From Lunularia cruciata (lineage: Eukaryota; Streptophyta; Marchantiopsida; Lunulariales; Lunulariaceae): a stretch of 64,000 bases of DNA. The stretch is from NCBI GenBank assembly GCA_948567375.1, contig OX419759.1:42126593-42190592 (forward strand), read 5' to 3'. The notes beneath the pieces were generated by a model. It was not told the origin of the DNA, did not search any database, and saw only the letters and a program-made list of their open reading frames with translations. The stretch's first letter is position 1. Each line of letters begins with the position of its first letter. The translations under genes were made by a program, and so were the position numbers. Positions 1-11,742 of this stretch are shown piece by piece.

Positions 1-27
1 ATCAAAGTAGTGAATCAAGGGGGAGGC

Positions 28-790
28 ATGCAGTCAAGCTATGCAAGCTTCCACAACGGAGAATCTTAGTTCTATTAAGTAAACGCTTATCAATGAAAAC
101 AACTATGCTCCAAGTCCTTAGACTCGTGAACAGAATTCAATGACACTTGAATTGATAGTCCCAAGCCTTCCGACATTTCATACTTTTGAAGAACTTCCAG
201 CTATTAGGGAAAATATTTAGCCGTATTGAAATGGCACACAGTTTCAGCCTTGCAATCATACTCCCTATGCCAGAGTGTTTAATGCGTTAGCTCACCCCTT
301 GATCATCACATATGATTATTGGAACTTGAAGAAAATGCGCCATTTCAACTTTGCAACCATCTCCCTAGACGGAGGCGGATTGTTTTACAAGTTAGCTCAG
401 CCCCTTATCATCACATGTTTTTTATGATTGTTGGAACTTGGAGAAGACGTAACCAGGATTGGTAACGGGGAGACATGGAGCCAAGCTATGCAACCTTTCT
501 CTCCACAAGAGAGAATCTTTGCTCCATTAGCTCAATGAAAATAAATGTGCTCCAAGTCCTTGGGGCTAGTGAAGAGAATTCAATGACATTTGAATGGTTG
601 GTCCCGAGCTTTCCGGCATTTCAAACTTTTGAAGAACTTTCAGCTATCAGGAAAGTATTTACACGTCGTGAAATGGCGCAACAGTTTCAGCCTTGCAACT
701 ATACTCCCCATGTATAGTGTTTAACGCATTAGCTCAAACCCTTATCAGCACATATTTTTCATGATTACTGGAACTTGAAGAGAACAATTC
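28..790. repeat. Diverged tandem duplication in 5' flank
   Basis: Two units of about 400 bases lie side by side, offset by roughly 446 bases (28 onward and 474 onward). They share blocks such as AAGCTATGCAA, GCTCCAAGTCCTT and TTTTGAAGAACTT. The second unit holds an 80-codon ORF (475-717); the first unit has stops at matching places, so coding is doubtful. I do not recognise the unit. It may be a gene fragment or another old repeat. Confidence 0.6.
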
Positions 791-1248
791 GTTAATAAGA
801 GTGTGAATGTGCATATACTCACAATTATCCATACAAATCTTCTTAGAGTCTTGTGATACTAAGTCAATAAAAGCAAGGAGTGTTGTGTGTATAATGTTTT
901 GTAATAGATTGCAAGCCAAACAAAGATATTATTAGAATCATAAGTCCTTGAGTGAACGATCATAAGATACCGAAAGCGACTTGCACCTAACTTGCACACC
1001 AAAAACTTATAATCTCTGTTAACTTGTGGCTTTTCAATAAACCAATGTCATTCCTATTTGACAACTTATAATTTCTTGTATCTTAAAACTTATGACTATA
1101 TATAAAAAAAATTATAAGTTAATGGGGAGTAGAAGTATATATGCATATGATTATTTGGATGCATGCAATTTTCAACTACGGAAATTAATTTTCCTCCATG
1201 TAGCCACATTCTATCTTAAGTGGCTAAGACACACAAACCACTCTATGT
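791..1248. other. AT-rich flank, nothing recognised
   Basis: No gene is seen here. The stretch is AT-rich with a possible hairpin (ACTTATAAT near 1062 pairing with ATTATAAGT near 1110). It ends at the left terminus of El1-A at 1249. Confidence 0.4.
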
Positions 1249-1694
1249 TGTCATGCCATTTTTAGTGTAGCATCTAGATTGCTCGGACATTGGAGTTGCA
1301 AGGATAATAGTTAGAGGTATTTCAGCAGTTTCCCATAGACTACTTTTCGACGGTCAGATTTTGTGTTCGGGGTATTGACTTCATGGTGGGGCCTACCATC
1401 ACTTTGCACTATTCGTACCGTCAAGTGTGCCATCAATGGGACCATTAGGGTTTCAGACCTAGCTTGAGTCCAAGAATATACTTTCAAAATGCAGCTCTAA
1501 AGAGCTCACTTCTCTGATGTTGAGCCTTCGAGTTCTTGGCTGTGGTGGACAGAGGCCGGCGAACGTCACTTGGATTCTCTTAGATAGAGTGTGTGTGGCT
1601 TGACTGTAATCAATGTCCAATTGTTGCCAATTTATAGAGTGACAGATCAAGTATTGATCTGAGTTAAGTTGATTTGAGAGTTCTAAACAATCTG
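1249..1694 (+). repeat. El1-A 5' terminal repeat A1
   Basis: It begins TGTCATGCCATTT and aligns with 15563-16006 and 32753-33198. Homology with the 3'-side copy ends at a short hairpin, TCTGAT-TAC-ATCAGA (1691-1705). It is not preceded by the 105-base B block that precedes A2 at the 3' end of El1-B. Confidence 0.75.
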
Positions 1695-3392
1695 ATTACA
1701 TCAGAGAAGTGAAGTCAAGGGAAATCAAGTGCATGAACTTTAAGTGTTGGTGGTATTTCCAAGCTCAGTGGATCATTGGTAGCTCAATTGAAGTTCAGTT
1801 TTTCCTTAGTGTGTAGAAGCTCATTGCTTTATGCAGATTTGATAGTCAGGCAGACGGTGTGCGGAAGCGCTGGCCAATTTTCAAGCAAAGAAGAAGCAAT
1901 TTTTGAGTAGTGGTTGTGATTTTGAGCTAAAGAGGTGAAAGCATGACCAATTTTTTGCGAGTTGGGCTTAGAAAGTGATACTGAAAGTGGAGTTAAGAAC
2001 CTATCCCTGTGAATTTGTGATTTAGAGAAACACATTTTTCAATTTGGTTCAAGTGAAGAGTTAGTGGAGGATTTGGCGGCCAGCCAACTTTAGTGTTTAT
2101 GCCAGATTTTATGTCAAGATTTTGATGGATTTTACGTTAGATTCTGGCCAGATTTGGAGGAATTTTGCATGTTTGGAGGAGGTTTGAAGTGGCAAGAAGA
2201 AAGACCTCATTTGGCTAAATTTTGGCATTTACATCAAATTTTGGCCAGATTTGGAGGAGTTTTGCAAGTTTGGAAGAGGTTCAAAGTGGCAAGATGAAAG
2301 GCCTCATTTGGCCAGATTTGGAGGAGTTTTGTAAGTTTGGAGGAGGTTCAAATTGGCAAGAAGAAAGGCCTCATTTGGCCAAATGTGGAGGAGTTTCTTT
2401 GGTTGGCCAGATTTGGAGGAGTTTTGCAAGTTTGGAGGAGGTTCAAAGTGGCAAAAAGAAAGTGGCTGAATTTGGCGTTTAGAGGCATCGAGCTGTGGGC
2501 TATGAGAGACTACAAAGGGCTATGAGAGACTACAAAGGGACAACAAGCCAGCTTGCTGGTGTGAGGCTAACTAGTTTAGATTAAATCTTGGTCATTGGTT
2601 GGAAAAATTTGCACATTTGCTAGATTGTGCACAATAGGGTTTGACCCCTAGATCTCTTGTTACTAGATTGGTGCCCTAGCCAACTGGTCCACCCTCACTT
2701 GTTGTCCTAGTGATTATGCCACTAATATCTATACACTTGTAGCTTTTGCTAGGAGAGGCAATTTGATCCCATTCTTGGTGATCTTGGTAGCTTAGGATGT
2801 AAATAAAAACTCCTCATATGTTAAATGCCAAATGGTGGCAAAGTCAATCCTGTGTTACTTGATGAGATGGAGGGTTCTTATTTAGATTTCTTGTGATTGG
2901 ATCCTCTCTATTCTTTGCTTCCTATTTGCGCACCACATTTGTGTGAGGTGCACTGACTTTTGAGAGTTGGTGCTCTATTGTGCTCTCGGTAGTGACGCTA
3001 GAGTGATAACCAGTCAAACTACCTTTGTTTCTCTCTAGTAAGGCAAGAAATGATGACCTATAGACCGTGAGAGTGTGTGTTATGATGGCAGTTTACAAGT
3101 TGCCCCTTCCCCTAGTGTAGTTATCTTGGTTAGAGTTACATTAGTGGGTGGTGTTTCGTGGGTATCGGCACTTGGTGGTGCTTAGTTGGTGTTAGCACTT
3201 GGTAGTGTTGGCACTTGGTGGGGTATTTGCGGTTGCAGTTTGCGGTTACAGTTTTTGGTTCCGGTTTGCAGTTGCAGTTGTGGTTACTTTGTCACGACAG
3301 AGTTCTTTGGGGATTCCATAGGAGTAAGCCCTGCAATACATAGTGGGTTTACTCAGAGTGGCGCTTGGTATTAGCATGTATCTTAGGTCCTA
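1695..3392 (+). other. El1-A leader, noncoding
   Basis: Long leader between the terminal repeat and gag, collinear with 16007-17450 of El1-B. It carries the minisatellite listed separately and a tRNA-iMet-primer-like string, TGGTATTAGC, at 3366-3375. No convincing protein is encoded. A 20-base direct repeat (GCTATGAGAGACTACAAAGG) occurs twice near 2500-2540. Confidence 0.6.
2148..2475 (+). repeat. Leader minisatellite of El1-A
   Basis: About four imperfect copies of a roughly 65-70 base unit built on CCAGATTTGGAGGAGTTTTG, followed by a GGAGGAGGTTCAAAGTGGCA-type block and AGAAAGGCCTCATTTGG. El1-B has a shorter, more scrambled version near 16440-16590, so copy number differs between copies. 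It overlaps short ORFs (2222-2482), which are repeat translations and probably not genes. Confidence 0.75.
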
Positions 3393-5424
3393 GTGAGAGA
3401 GGAGATTGACTCTGAGTTGGAGTTTGATATAGGAGCTAATTCAGTTGAGAGTGCACTTGGTGTGTCCGTACCATTGTTGTGGGACATGGATGAGATTGAT
3501 GGGGCCTCCCAATGCCCTAGGTATTACTCTGGTACAGTGGGTACCATTGAGTTGGATGACTTCATCCAAGAGTTTGGTAGTTGGTGTGATCTTTAGCAGA
3601 TGCGGAACCTGACTTGTTTATATCCTTCATGGCATGGAAAGGGTTGTTTCAGCATTTGGAAGGGCCACCAATGGATGATTAACATAAGTTTAGGAGAGCT
3701 CACTTGGAGGAGATTGAGTTATGGAGACAATATTGGTCTCCAAACTATGTCTCCATCACTTCAGGCTCGGTTGCCAAGAGTAGATCGGTTGTACATATGA
3801 GTTCTAGCTCAAGTAGTATTGGTGGAGCTAGTGGAGGTGCACTAGCTAGAGATAGTGCTACTACAAGTGTAGATACCACTATAGGAAGTGGTGTGGTACC
3901 GGGGTTTAACCCCATGGTGGAGTTTTTCCAATGTTTGAGGCATAACTACCAAGGAGTGTGGATTGACAAGCTTAGGAGCTTGCAAGAGTTCTAGTGGAAG
4001 GCTAGAGAGAGTCTATGCAAGGCATACACTTGCATGAGGCAGTTGATAAGTTTCACTTAAGGAGTTAATAAGGCCTAGGCAGTCCAATTTTGGTACAGGA
4101 TACTAGACAAGGAGTTGCGACATAGAGTTCGTGATGTTATGTTGTTACAAGCTACTTTGCCTACTTTGGTAGTGGTCTTTGGTTTGGCTAAGCGTATTGA
4201 GCTCAACATGGTGAACGAGAGGGTGGTGACATCTAGATTTGGTAGAGAGACCTCATCTACAACTGTTACTTCTTCTAGAGTGTAGTAGAGTGCACCACGC
4301 CCAATTAGTTTTGAGGATAGGGTGGACAGTCCAGGTCCTATGGAGTTGAGGGCCTAGTGGAGCTAGGCCTAGTGGAGCTAGGCCCTAACCTTCATTTTTG
4401 GGTCAGTAGCATCCAGTGAGTAGAGGTGTTGCTTGTTGGACATGTGGTGGACCTCACCGTAGGAGAGAGTGTGCTCAAGGCAGCGGACCTAATACCTTTG
4501 GTGCATCACAGCCATCACAGAGGTAGTGTGAGCATTGCCATAGATTTGGTTACACTAGTGATCAGTGCTTTGACCTACACCCGGAGTTATGGAGTGGTAG
4601 GGCTACTATGGTAGGTAGTAGGGGAGCTCTAGTTCATAAAGGACAAGGTGGTAGAGGTGGTGGTAGAGGATCTACACCTAGTAGAGGTGCAGTACCTGCC
4701 CTTACTTCTAATATAGCTATGGCTACTTAGATTGAGTAGTTGAAGCAGAGATTGGCTAGTATGTCCATTGCTCAGAGGAGATCAGATTTGGATGTTGAGG
4801 CTTCTACCTCATATGTTGGTGATAAAGATGCTTTGGACTTCATGTGCGGAGCAACACAGGTGGATGCATTTGTAGCAATGACTAGGAGTGTAGTACGTGC
4901 TCTAGAGCCTAGAGAGCATCAGTGGAGTTGGACCCACAAAGAGGAGAGGTTGGGAGACAAGTCAGAATTCCCCAATCTTTCATGTTATCTAAGGCATTGT
5001 AGATGACATCCATGGCTCCTAGATGTCCCAATGCAAGTGTGGTAGGTGGTGATGGAGTGCATGATAGACTACCTACTAGTCAACCACCTGCTACTACACA
5101 GACTAGGTCTAGCATGATGTTGGGGGCGGCTCAACTGATTATGTGGTGTCCTTTGTTTTCAGCCAATGACATGTTTACATTGGAAGTTGACCCAACTCTA
5201 GTGTTCCGGTTGGCTGCCACGCTTTGTGAGAGTAGGGATGATGCAGTTCCTACTACTAGAGTAGAGATGTTTGATAGTGGAGTTGACTTGGTTGAGGAGC
5301 ATGAGATCCATTCAGCGACTAATGGTTTATGGCAGGCAGCAGCAGTTAGACTAGAGGAGTTGCCAACTAGACCGGCCTTTGAGAGAGCACGGTCCACACC
5401 TAGTGTTGTCCTATTGGATAACTA
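3393..5424 (+). pseudogene. gag: El1-A gag (capsid / nucleocapsid) remnant
   Basis: This is the collinear counterpart of the El1-B gag. It keeps the N-terminal REEIDSELEFD block, the WDMDEIDGA block and the FIQEF helix region. The first zinc-knuckle region survives near 4430-4475. Several stops and frame changes break it, for example before QMRN at about 3597 and after LQEF at about 3993. The run 5003-5425 holds the gag-to-protease spacer in one frame. It cannot make a full protein. Most differences from El1-B are C to T or G to A. Confidence 0.8.
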
Positions 5425-5454
5425 GAAGTGGATTTTCCGTTTGGTGGGACCTCC

Positions 5455-6180
5455 AAGGAAGGTCTATACACCACAAAGAGTCTTGTTAGACTCTGGTGCA
5501 TAGCCCTTTATGTTGGGGAAGGCTATGATAGTCAATCTGGAGTTACAAAAGACTGATGTGGAGAGGTGTCCATTTCAGATTCAGACATCTTTAGGTGGTG
5601 GTTTGACACAATGCATCATACATGGTGAGCTTGTTGTCCAAGTTTAGCTTAGTCATCCAATTGATAGCTTGGTGGTGAGAGCTCAGGCTACTGCGACAAT
5701 GGCTGAGTCATATGATGTGCTAGTTGGGGGAGGAGTGTTATACCCCATGGGTTTCAACATTGACTATTGGAAGGAGATAGCCTCCTATAGACCAGTTTGG
5801 CAGACTGGTGAAGGACGGGTATGTCACCTACTAGTATGCTTTAGTAGTGGCAGTCTTGGCTCACTATAGTCTAGGACCATGGCAACATCAATTTCAACTT
5901 TCAGTGGTGCAATTACTTGGCCTGGTGACTTGTTAGAGGGGAACGCCTATACAAAGGATACAACAATATCAGAGGATATTACTTGGATTTGGAGTTTAAG
6001 TGGGATTGTTCCATCCACCTTGGATATTCCATTGTGGAGTTTAGGGGAGGCATTGTAGCAACATGCAGATCAGTTGGTGCAACAGGATTGGAGTGGAGCC
6101 TTTGTACCATCAGGAGATGAGTGTGAGGATGAACCTCTAGAGTCAATTAGACACCTCTAGATACCACACTCATCCATTGG
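5455..6180 (+). pseudogene. El1-A protease and linker remnant
   Basis: The retropepsin active-site motif LLDSGA lies at about 5482-5503, followed by a stop (CAG to TAG). Further on is ESYDVLVGGGVLYPMGFNIDY, of which the DVLVGG part matches the second conserved retropepsin block. After it comes a linker of about 110 residues that leads into the methyltransferase domain and is also present in El1-B. It contains several stops. Confidence 0.75.
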
Positions 6181-6238
6181 AGGTGATATGTCTATTGGAG
6201 TTGTTTGGTGGGATTAGCACTAGACTAGTTGCGGTATT
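6181..6238 (+). pseudogene. El1-A methyltransferase, N-terminal fragment
   Basis: It encodes LLELFGGISTRL, which is motif I (the AdoMet-binding loop) of C5-cytosine methyltransferases. The domain is cut after this motif by the El2 insertion and resumes at 12491. El2 is flanked by the 4-base duplication TATT (6235-6238 and 12487-12490), so this is a clean insertional break. Confidence 0.8.
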
Positions 6239-6611
6239 TGTAATACTCCGAGGACAAGAGAAGAGAGAAAACACAGATTGCACACTCAAACATTCGATGC
6301 CCCAAGGGAGCACCTCCTCTTTATTATATAGACAAAGAGTCCCCTTTTGGTGATACCTCTTTCTGATCTGTTTAGTCCATCATGTGTAACATCCTTCCAG
6401 ATGTCACCAAACCAATTCTCACCTTTAAATCATATGTCTAGCTATTGGTTCTAAGGTTCTCAAGTCTATTTCGGTTTCTGCCCTATTTGTAGAAGTACTC
6501 TTTTGGTGATACTTCTATCTGATCTATTTTGACCATCATGTATAACATCATTCTAGATGTTACCAAACCAAATTTCACATCTAGATCATATGGCTAACCC
6601 TTGGTATTACA
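6239..6611 (-). repeat. El2 3' LTR (internally deleted)
   Basis: 373 bases against 744 for its partner. It matches the outer parts of 11743-12486 but lacks about 370 bases between ACAAAGAG and TCCCCTTTTGG. The two LTRs are made identical at insertion, so the deletion is later. Confidence 0.9.
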
Positions 6612-6629
6612 GACCTCCCTCCTTTTAAG
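6612..6629 (-). promoter_or_regulatory. El2 polypurine tract
   Basis: On the minus strand AAAAGGAGGGAGGTC directly precedes the 3' LTR start TGTAATACC. This is the expected primer site for plus-strand DNA synthesis. Confidence 0.8.
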
Positions 6630-9600
6630 ACGCAACGTCCTCGTTGTGCAATTGTTGCTCAAATGCTTGCACCAACACCGGTGCATGTGCCAAATTGGCA
6701 GCGGGTTCCCAGGTTGCTTCATAGAGAGGGTAACCTTTCCATTGTACTAGATATTCCACCCGCGGATGGCGAGTACCACGCATGCGCTTTTGGAGAATCT
6801 GCTCTACTTCATATTCCTCTGTGCCATCAATGACTGTCGGACAAGGTCGAATGTCCTGTGTGGAAGTACCTTGGCCTGATCGGGGAGCATATCTACGTAA
6901 TAGGGAGACATGGAACACTGGATGGATCTTCATGTGTAGTGGTAGCTCAAGGTGATAGGCCACAGCGCCGATGCGACAAAGAATCGAGAAAAGCCCAATA
7001 AAACGAGGTCTGAGCTTACGAGATCCAACTAATGTGAGGTTGGTTGTCGATAGCCACACTTGATCCCCAACATTGAACTCCATGTGCCTACGGTGTGCAT
7101 CAGCATACTACTTTTGTCGATTTTGCGCAATCTGTAACCTGTGCTTGGCGCTCTCCACACCTTGTTGGATTCTAGAAACAAATGTGTTGACTGCACCAAC
7201 CTTGGTAGTCACTGGACGGATCTTCATCAAGCTAGAAGGTGTGAAGGGATGCTCACCATACATGAGGAAGAATGGAGTGACCTGGGTGGAGGCATTCACT
7301 GAATTCTTGTAAGCGAATTCCACTAACGGTAGTAGGGTGTCACACCTCTCTTGCTCTTCTAAGGTGAAGCCGCGTAACATGTCTTCAATCGTGCGATTAG
7401 CCCACTCTGTTTGGCCATCTGTTTGTGGGTGGTAAGCTGTAGACATGGCCAACTTGGTTTTGAAGAAACCAAAGAGTATTCGCCAAAACAAATTGGTGAA
7501 TTGGGTGCCTCTATCGGTGATGAGTACTCTAGACAAGCCATGGTGAGCAAAGACTGCATCTAAGTATAGTTGAGCTAGTTGTGGAGCGGTCACCTCCTTG
7601 GTGGTAGGGCGTACATGAATCATTTTGCTGAGCCGGTCCACAAAGACCACAATGGAGTCAAACCCTGAGGTGGTCTTGGGTAATTCACAGACGAGATCCA
7701 TACTCACTTGTTCCCAATGTTGGGTAGGAGTGGGAAGAGGTTGAAGGAGCCCTGCAGGAGCTTGATTAGAAGCTTTGTTCTGTTGACAAAGTAGGCAGCT
7801 ACGCACATAGTCCATCACGTCGATGCTCATCTTGGGCCAATAGTAATGGCGCTTGACTGCCTCCAAGGTCTTGTCCACTCCGACATGAGCTGCAATGGCC
7901 GAATCATGACATTCCGCTAGAATGGTGGTGCGTAATTTTGGGACATTTGGGATCTACAATCGGCTCTCTTGAAAGGTGAGTCCTTGGGTGCTGGTGACAC
8001 CTTTGGATGCTTGCGCTTCTACAATCTATGGGTCAGTTTTTGTAGCAGCTAGAATCTCTTGCCAGAATTCAGGGTTAATCTTAACCTCTACCGCCAAGTT
8101 GTTGGCCATTGGCATGCGGGTGAACGCATCTGCAAGTTGCTTCTTACCTTCCACGTAGGTGATTGTCATGTTGAAGCGTTGTCGCCACTCTGCCCACCAA
8201 ATTTGGCGACGAGATAGATCCTTCTACGTCTCGAGGTAGACTAGAGGTTTGTGGTCTGTCTCTACTACAAATGCCTTCTCGCCTAGGTAGTGCTTCCAAT
8301 GCTTGGTTGCTAGAACAATGGCCAGCTCTTCTCGTTCTGTGGTGTGGTAGTTGCGCTCTGCCGGTAACAACTTTCAAGAGAAATATGCAATTGGATGCCA
8401 TCCGTCATGCCACTCTTGTTGTAGGACTGCTCCTATTGCTACGCCTGATGCATCCATAGCCAACTTGATTGGACGTTTTGGGTCATACCACTTCAAGATT
8501 GGTGCATGTAGCAAGGCGGCCTTCAATTCTTGAAAGGCCAACTCTTGTGCAGTTCCCCATGTCCACTTCTTCCCCTTGCCAAGTAGTGCCGTTAAAGGCT
8601 GTGCAACCTTGGAGAAGTCCTTGACAAATCTACGATAGAATCCCGTCAACCCCAAGAAGCTCTTAAGTTGAGTCTGATCTTCTGGGGCACTCCATTTTTG
8701 AATGACCTCTATTTTATCTGTCAATACTTGAATGCCCTCTGCACTTACTCTATGCCCTAAGTAGTCTACTTTAGACCTGCCAAACTCACACTTTGAGATT
8801 TTGGCGTACAACTGATTCTGTCTTAGAATCTGGAGGACCTCTCGTAGATGTTGTTTGTGTTCTGTCATCGTGCTACTATATACTAAGATATCATCCAAGA
8901 AGACGATAACGGACTTATCCAAGTATGGACAAAATATGTCATTCATTAGGCTCATGAAAGTGGCAGGCGCATTGGTGAGGCCAAAAGGCATCACAAGATA
9001 CTCAAAGTGGCCATACTTGGTTTGAAAGGCAGTTTTGTACACATCCTCCTCCGCAATTCGGATTTGATTGTAACCGCTCCGCAAGTCCAGTTTGGTGAAG
9101 TATTTCGCTCCATGGAGTTGATCAAACAGGTCATCCATGCAAGGTAAGGGGTATTTGTTCTTCACTATTTGTTGATTGAGACCCCGATAGTCAATGCACA
9201 TGCGCATTGTACCATCCTTCTTCTTCACAAACAAGACAGGGGCCCCATATGGTGATACGCTAGGTTGGATGAACCCTTTCTGTAGCATCTCCTCAATTTG
9301 AGTCTAACACTCCTCCAACTCATGAGGTGATAGGCGATATGGGGCCTTACAAGGAGGTGTCTTCCTCGGGAGTGTCTCTATTTTGTGATCTACTCGCCTT
9401 TTAGGTGGTAATCCTGAGGGTAGATCATCGGGAAAGACATCTTGAAACTCATCCACCACATCCTTCAATTTCTCAGGAATTTGTCCAGCGAGTTGTGCAC
9501 TCTGGACTTCTCTTATTAGACCCATAAAACATCTCTCGGTCTTACAGACAGTTGTCGTCCCTACGACATATAGAGGCAGTTTCTGCCTGTGTGATTTTTC

Positions 9601-9918
9601 TTTAACCCCAATGATTGACCATTGGTGGGTTCTCACTACTTTCTTCCTCCAATCCACCATTGGGTTGTACTGCTCCATCCATGGCATGCCTAAAATTGCA
9701 TCATAACGAGCTAACGGTATCACTCGCCACTCAATTGCTTCTTGATATTCTCCTACAGAGAAGGTTACTCGTCTAGGTAATGATTCAATCCTCTCTGTTT
9801 GCCCATTTGGTAACTCTACTTCTTCACTTCCATCTCTCTCTAGATCCATTCCCAATCTGATTGCAATAGAGCGAGACAAGAAATTCTCTATTGCTCCCGG
9901 ATCTATTAATACTCTCAC
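6625..9918 (-). pseudogene. pol: El2 pol: protease, RT, RNase H, integrase, chromodomain
   Basis: One reading frame, about 1,098 codons, with a handful of stops (for example at 9304-9306, near 8372 and near 7105). Domains in order: protease with LIDPGAIENFLS (usual D-S/T-G reads D-P-G, so probably inactive here); RT with [17 protein letters not shown] and the catalytic FLDDILVYS; RNase H starting at [15 protein letters not shown]; integrase with YYWPKMSIDV, ITDRGTQF and YHPQTDGQTE; a C-terminal chromodomain with VEYLVQWKGYPLYEATWEP (about 6700-6760). In chromoviruses this last domain directs integration to modified chromatin. Acts in the particle and the nucleus. One stop, in YFS-stop-KLLP, fits CGA to TGA. 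Confidence 0.92.
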
Positions 9919-10049
9919 TTAATTACCTTCTAGGATTCCATTCACAACAATCAATTGTGAGGTTGCCTTTCGGGATCTTTGTGCATTATTCTTCTTCCTT
10001 CCCTCGCTTCTCTGCTTCCTTATTGAGCCAATAAGGCCGCGAGGTACAT

Positions 10050-11139
10050 TTACTGGCGATCTTTGTTTTCTGAAGTGGTTTCCACCTCCTCCTCTTCAAT
10101 GTGCATCTCCATGTTGTTCAAAGATTGCCTGTACGTAGGCCAAGGGCCTCTAGGGAAACGAGTGCAACAATTGGTAGATATGTGCCCAATACGGCCACAA
10201 TTGTAACAACAGTGTTGTTCTCCTTGAGTCCCTTCTCCTTGTGGGACTCCATCTCTTTGTTCTTCTACCCGTCCTCGCTCTCCTTGAAGTGGCCGTGCTC
10301 CTCGATCCCGGAATCGAAGGTTGCCCAATTCCATCGGTACTGGTCCACCCATGTGTGGCATTTCTGCCCGATAATGTTGAGGTGAAACTACTCCTTCACC
10401 TCCACCTCATGCTCCGGCTATTCTCTGCGCACAAGCAATGGCTTCAAATACCATGCGAGGGTTTTGCACCATGACTTCTTGGCAAATCCGCTCTTTCAAC
10501 CCTCGTTTGAAATTGTCGAGAGCCTTTGCTGGACTCATGTCGGTAATTGCAACTTGTAGATCCAGAAATGCCTCCACATACTCTTGTACGCTATTCTTTC
10601 TGTCTCAATCCCCATAGTCAGGTTCGAGCCATCTGCATAGAATCCACCGATTGGAAATTCTTGAGCAGTCCTTCTTGCATTGTTCTCCATGTGACCTCCC
10701 TTCTCTTTGCCAACATGGATCGTTCCCAAGCATCATACCATGTGAGGGCTTTATCGGTCAAGTACCCACATGCAAACACGCCTACAGCATGCTCTGTGAT
10801 CTCTGCTGAGAACAATCGAAAATATCGATTCATTCTCGAGATCCAATTCTCCACTACTCCCATCGTACGCTGCCCCTTGTAAGGCTCAATGTTGCAGGTC
10901 TTCTTCATCCGGAGTAGCAATGTGGCTTCATTGTTGATAGGGTTTGTAGGCACGGGTGCCTCTCCAAGTACTTCAGTCGTAGGTACTGGATTTTGAGACG
11001 GCTCTTCTTCTTGCACGGCTTGATCGTTCCTGAGGATCTGCACTTGACTTTGCAATGTCTCCATGGTCATCTTAATCTCTCGAAATTCATTCAACATCCC
11101 TTGCATTCCTTGCACCAACTCTTGCAATTGCGGATCCAT
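10050..11139 (-). pseudogene. gag: El2 gag
   Basis: It begins with an ATG at 11139 (minus strand), MDPQLQELVQ, followed by a coiled-coil-like stretch and the capsid block NIEPYKGQRTMGVVENWISR and ALTWYDAWERS. A stop falls at 10618, and the frame must shift once before the nucleocapsid part at 10361-10050. That part carries a CCHC knuckle, CCYNCGRIGHISTNC, the RNA-binding signature of gag. The C-terminal part is followed by pol from 9918. The break at about 10400-10618 makes the copy defective. Confidence 0.85.
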
Positions 11140-11172
11140 GGTGCCTACAACACCCAATTGCTAATGTCTACT

Positions 11173-11376
11173 TCAATACAGAGTCAATATAATCACTCTG
11201 GAAGGCGCACGAACTATCGGAACTACCATTGGGACCTCAGAAGCTATCACTCGTTGATAATACTCCTCACCAAAATTCCTAACCACAAAATCTCTAAACA
11301 TCAATTTCGGCCTCACTACATAACGAATTTCTACTTGAGTGTTGAAAGGGAGAGGATTTGGGACATTCATATCCAT
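11173..11376 (-). CDS. El2 leader small ORF 2
   Basis: A 67-residue ORF with an ATG start, in the leader between the primer site and gag. Its core (VEIRYVVRP..., NFGEEYYQRV, VPMVVPIV, ending VIILTLY) resembles leader ORF 1 just upstream and the leader ORF of El3 (22690-22860), which ends EVILYILYT. I do not know the family or any function. Because unrelated gypsy lineages keep it in the same place, it is probably a real peptide or a translated regulatory uORF. Confidence 0.55.
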   Translation of the reverse strand: MDMNVPNPLPFNTQVEIRYVVRPKLMFRDFVVRNFGEEYYQRVIASEVPMVVPIVRAPSRVIILTLY

Positions 11377-11419
11377 ATTATCATAATAGAATGTAGATTG
11401 TCAAATCCCACTCTCTGTC

Positions 11420-11602
11420 TTATATCACCACAGGTAGAATCACCGGGTTTGGTGAGTTCATCACTCTGTCCATGAATTCAGCACCGAAGTGATAAACTAG
11501 CGATACTCTCATCTGCTCACGCTGGATGTACATAACCTTGATGTGGAATGGGTTTGAGAATGGAAAGCTAGGTGCGGGATATTGTCCCCCCGGTGCATCC
11601 AT
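11420..11602 (-). CDS. El2 leader small ORF 1
   Basis: A 60-residue ORF with an ATG start, the first ORF after the primer site in El2. The core FHIKVMYIQREQMRVSLVYH followed by FGAEFMDRV and PVILPVV aligns with small ORF 2 and with the El3 leader ORF (FRVQFYIRQKEAMRAHLE, LGEERAEL, PVV). Function unknown. It is short, so chance retention is possible, but three-way similarity argues against that. Confidence 0.55.
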   Translation of the reverse strand: MDAPGGQYPAPSFPFSNPFHIKVMYIQREQMRVSLVYHFGAEFMDRVMNSPNPVILPVVI

Positions 11603-11729
11603 CCCATCCGCTCTCTAAAGTCCTTCCTAAGTCTAGCGATTACTCTATGTTCTCCACCTCAAATTACTCAGTTTCAGTACTTCGTGCTATTCCAAGAGGG
11701 GTGATCCACTCTCTTGGACTAGAACACTC

Positions 11730-11741
11730 GCTCTAATACCA
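11730..11741 (-). promoter_or_regulatory. El2 primer binding site (tRNA-iMet type)
   Basis: The minus strand reads TGGTATTAGAGC one base after the 5' LTR end. This matches the usual initiator-Met tRNA primer site TGGTATCAGAGC except at one base. Confidence 0.88.
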
Positions 11742-11742
11742 T

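Noticed and set aside
2222-2525. ORFs of 86 and 62 codons in the El1-A leader
   Set aside because: Translations of a minisatellite with a unit not divisible by three; no conservation with El1-B.
6625-6900. envelope-like gene after integrase in El2
   Set aside because: The residues after integrase form a chromodomain, with no signal peptide or membrane segment.
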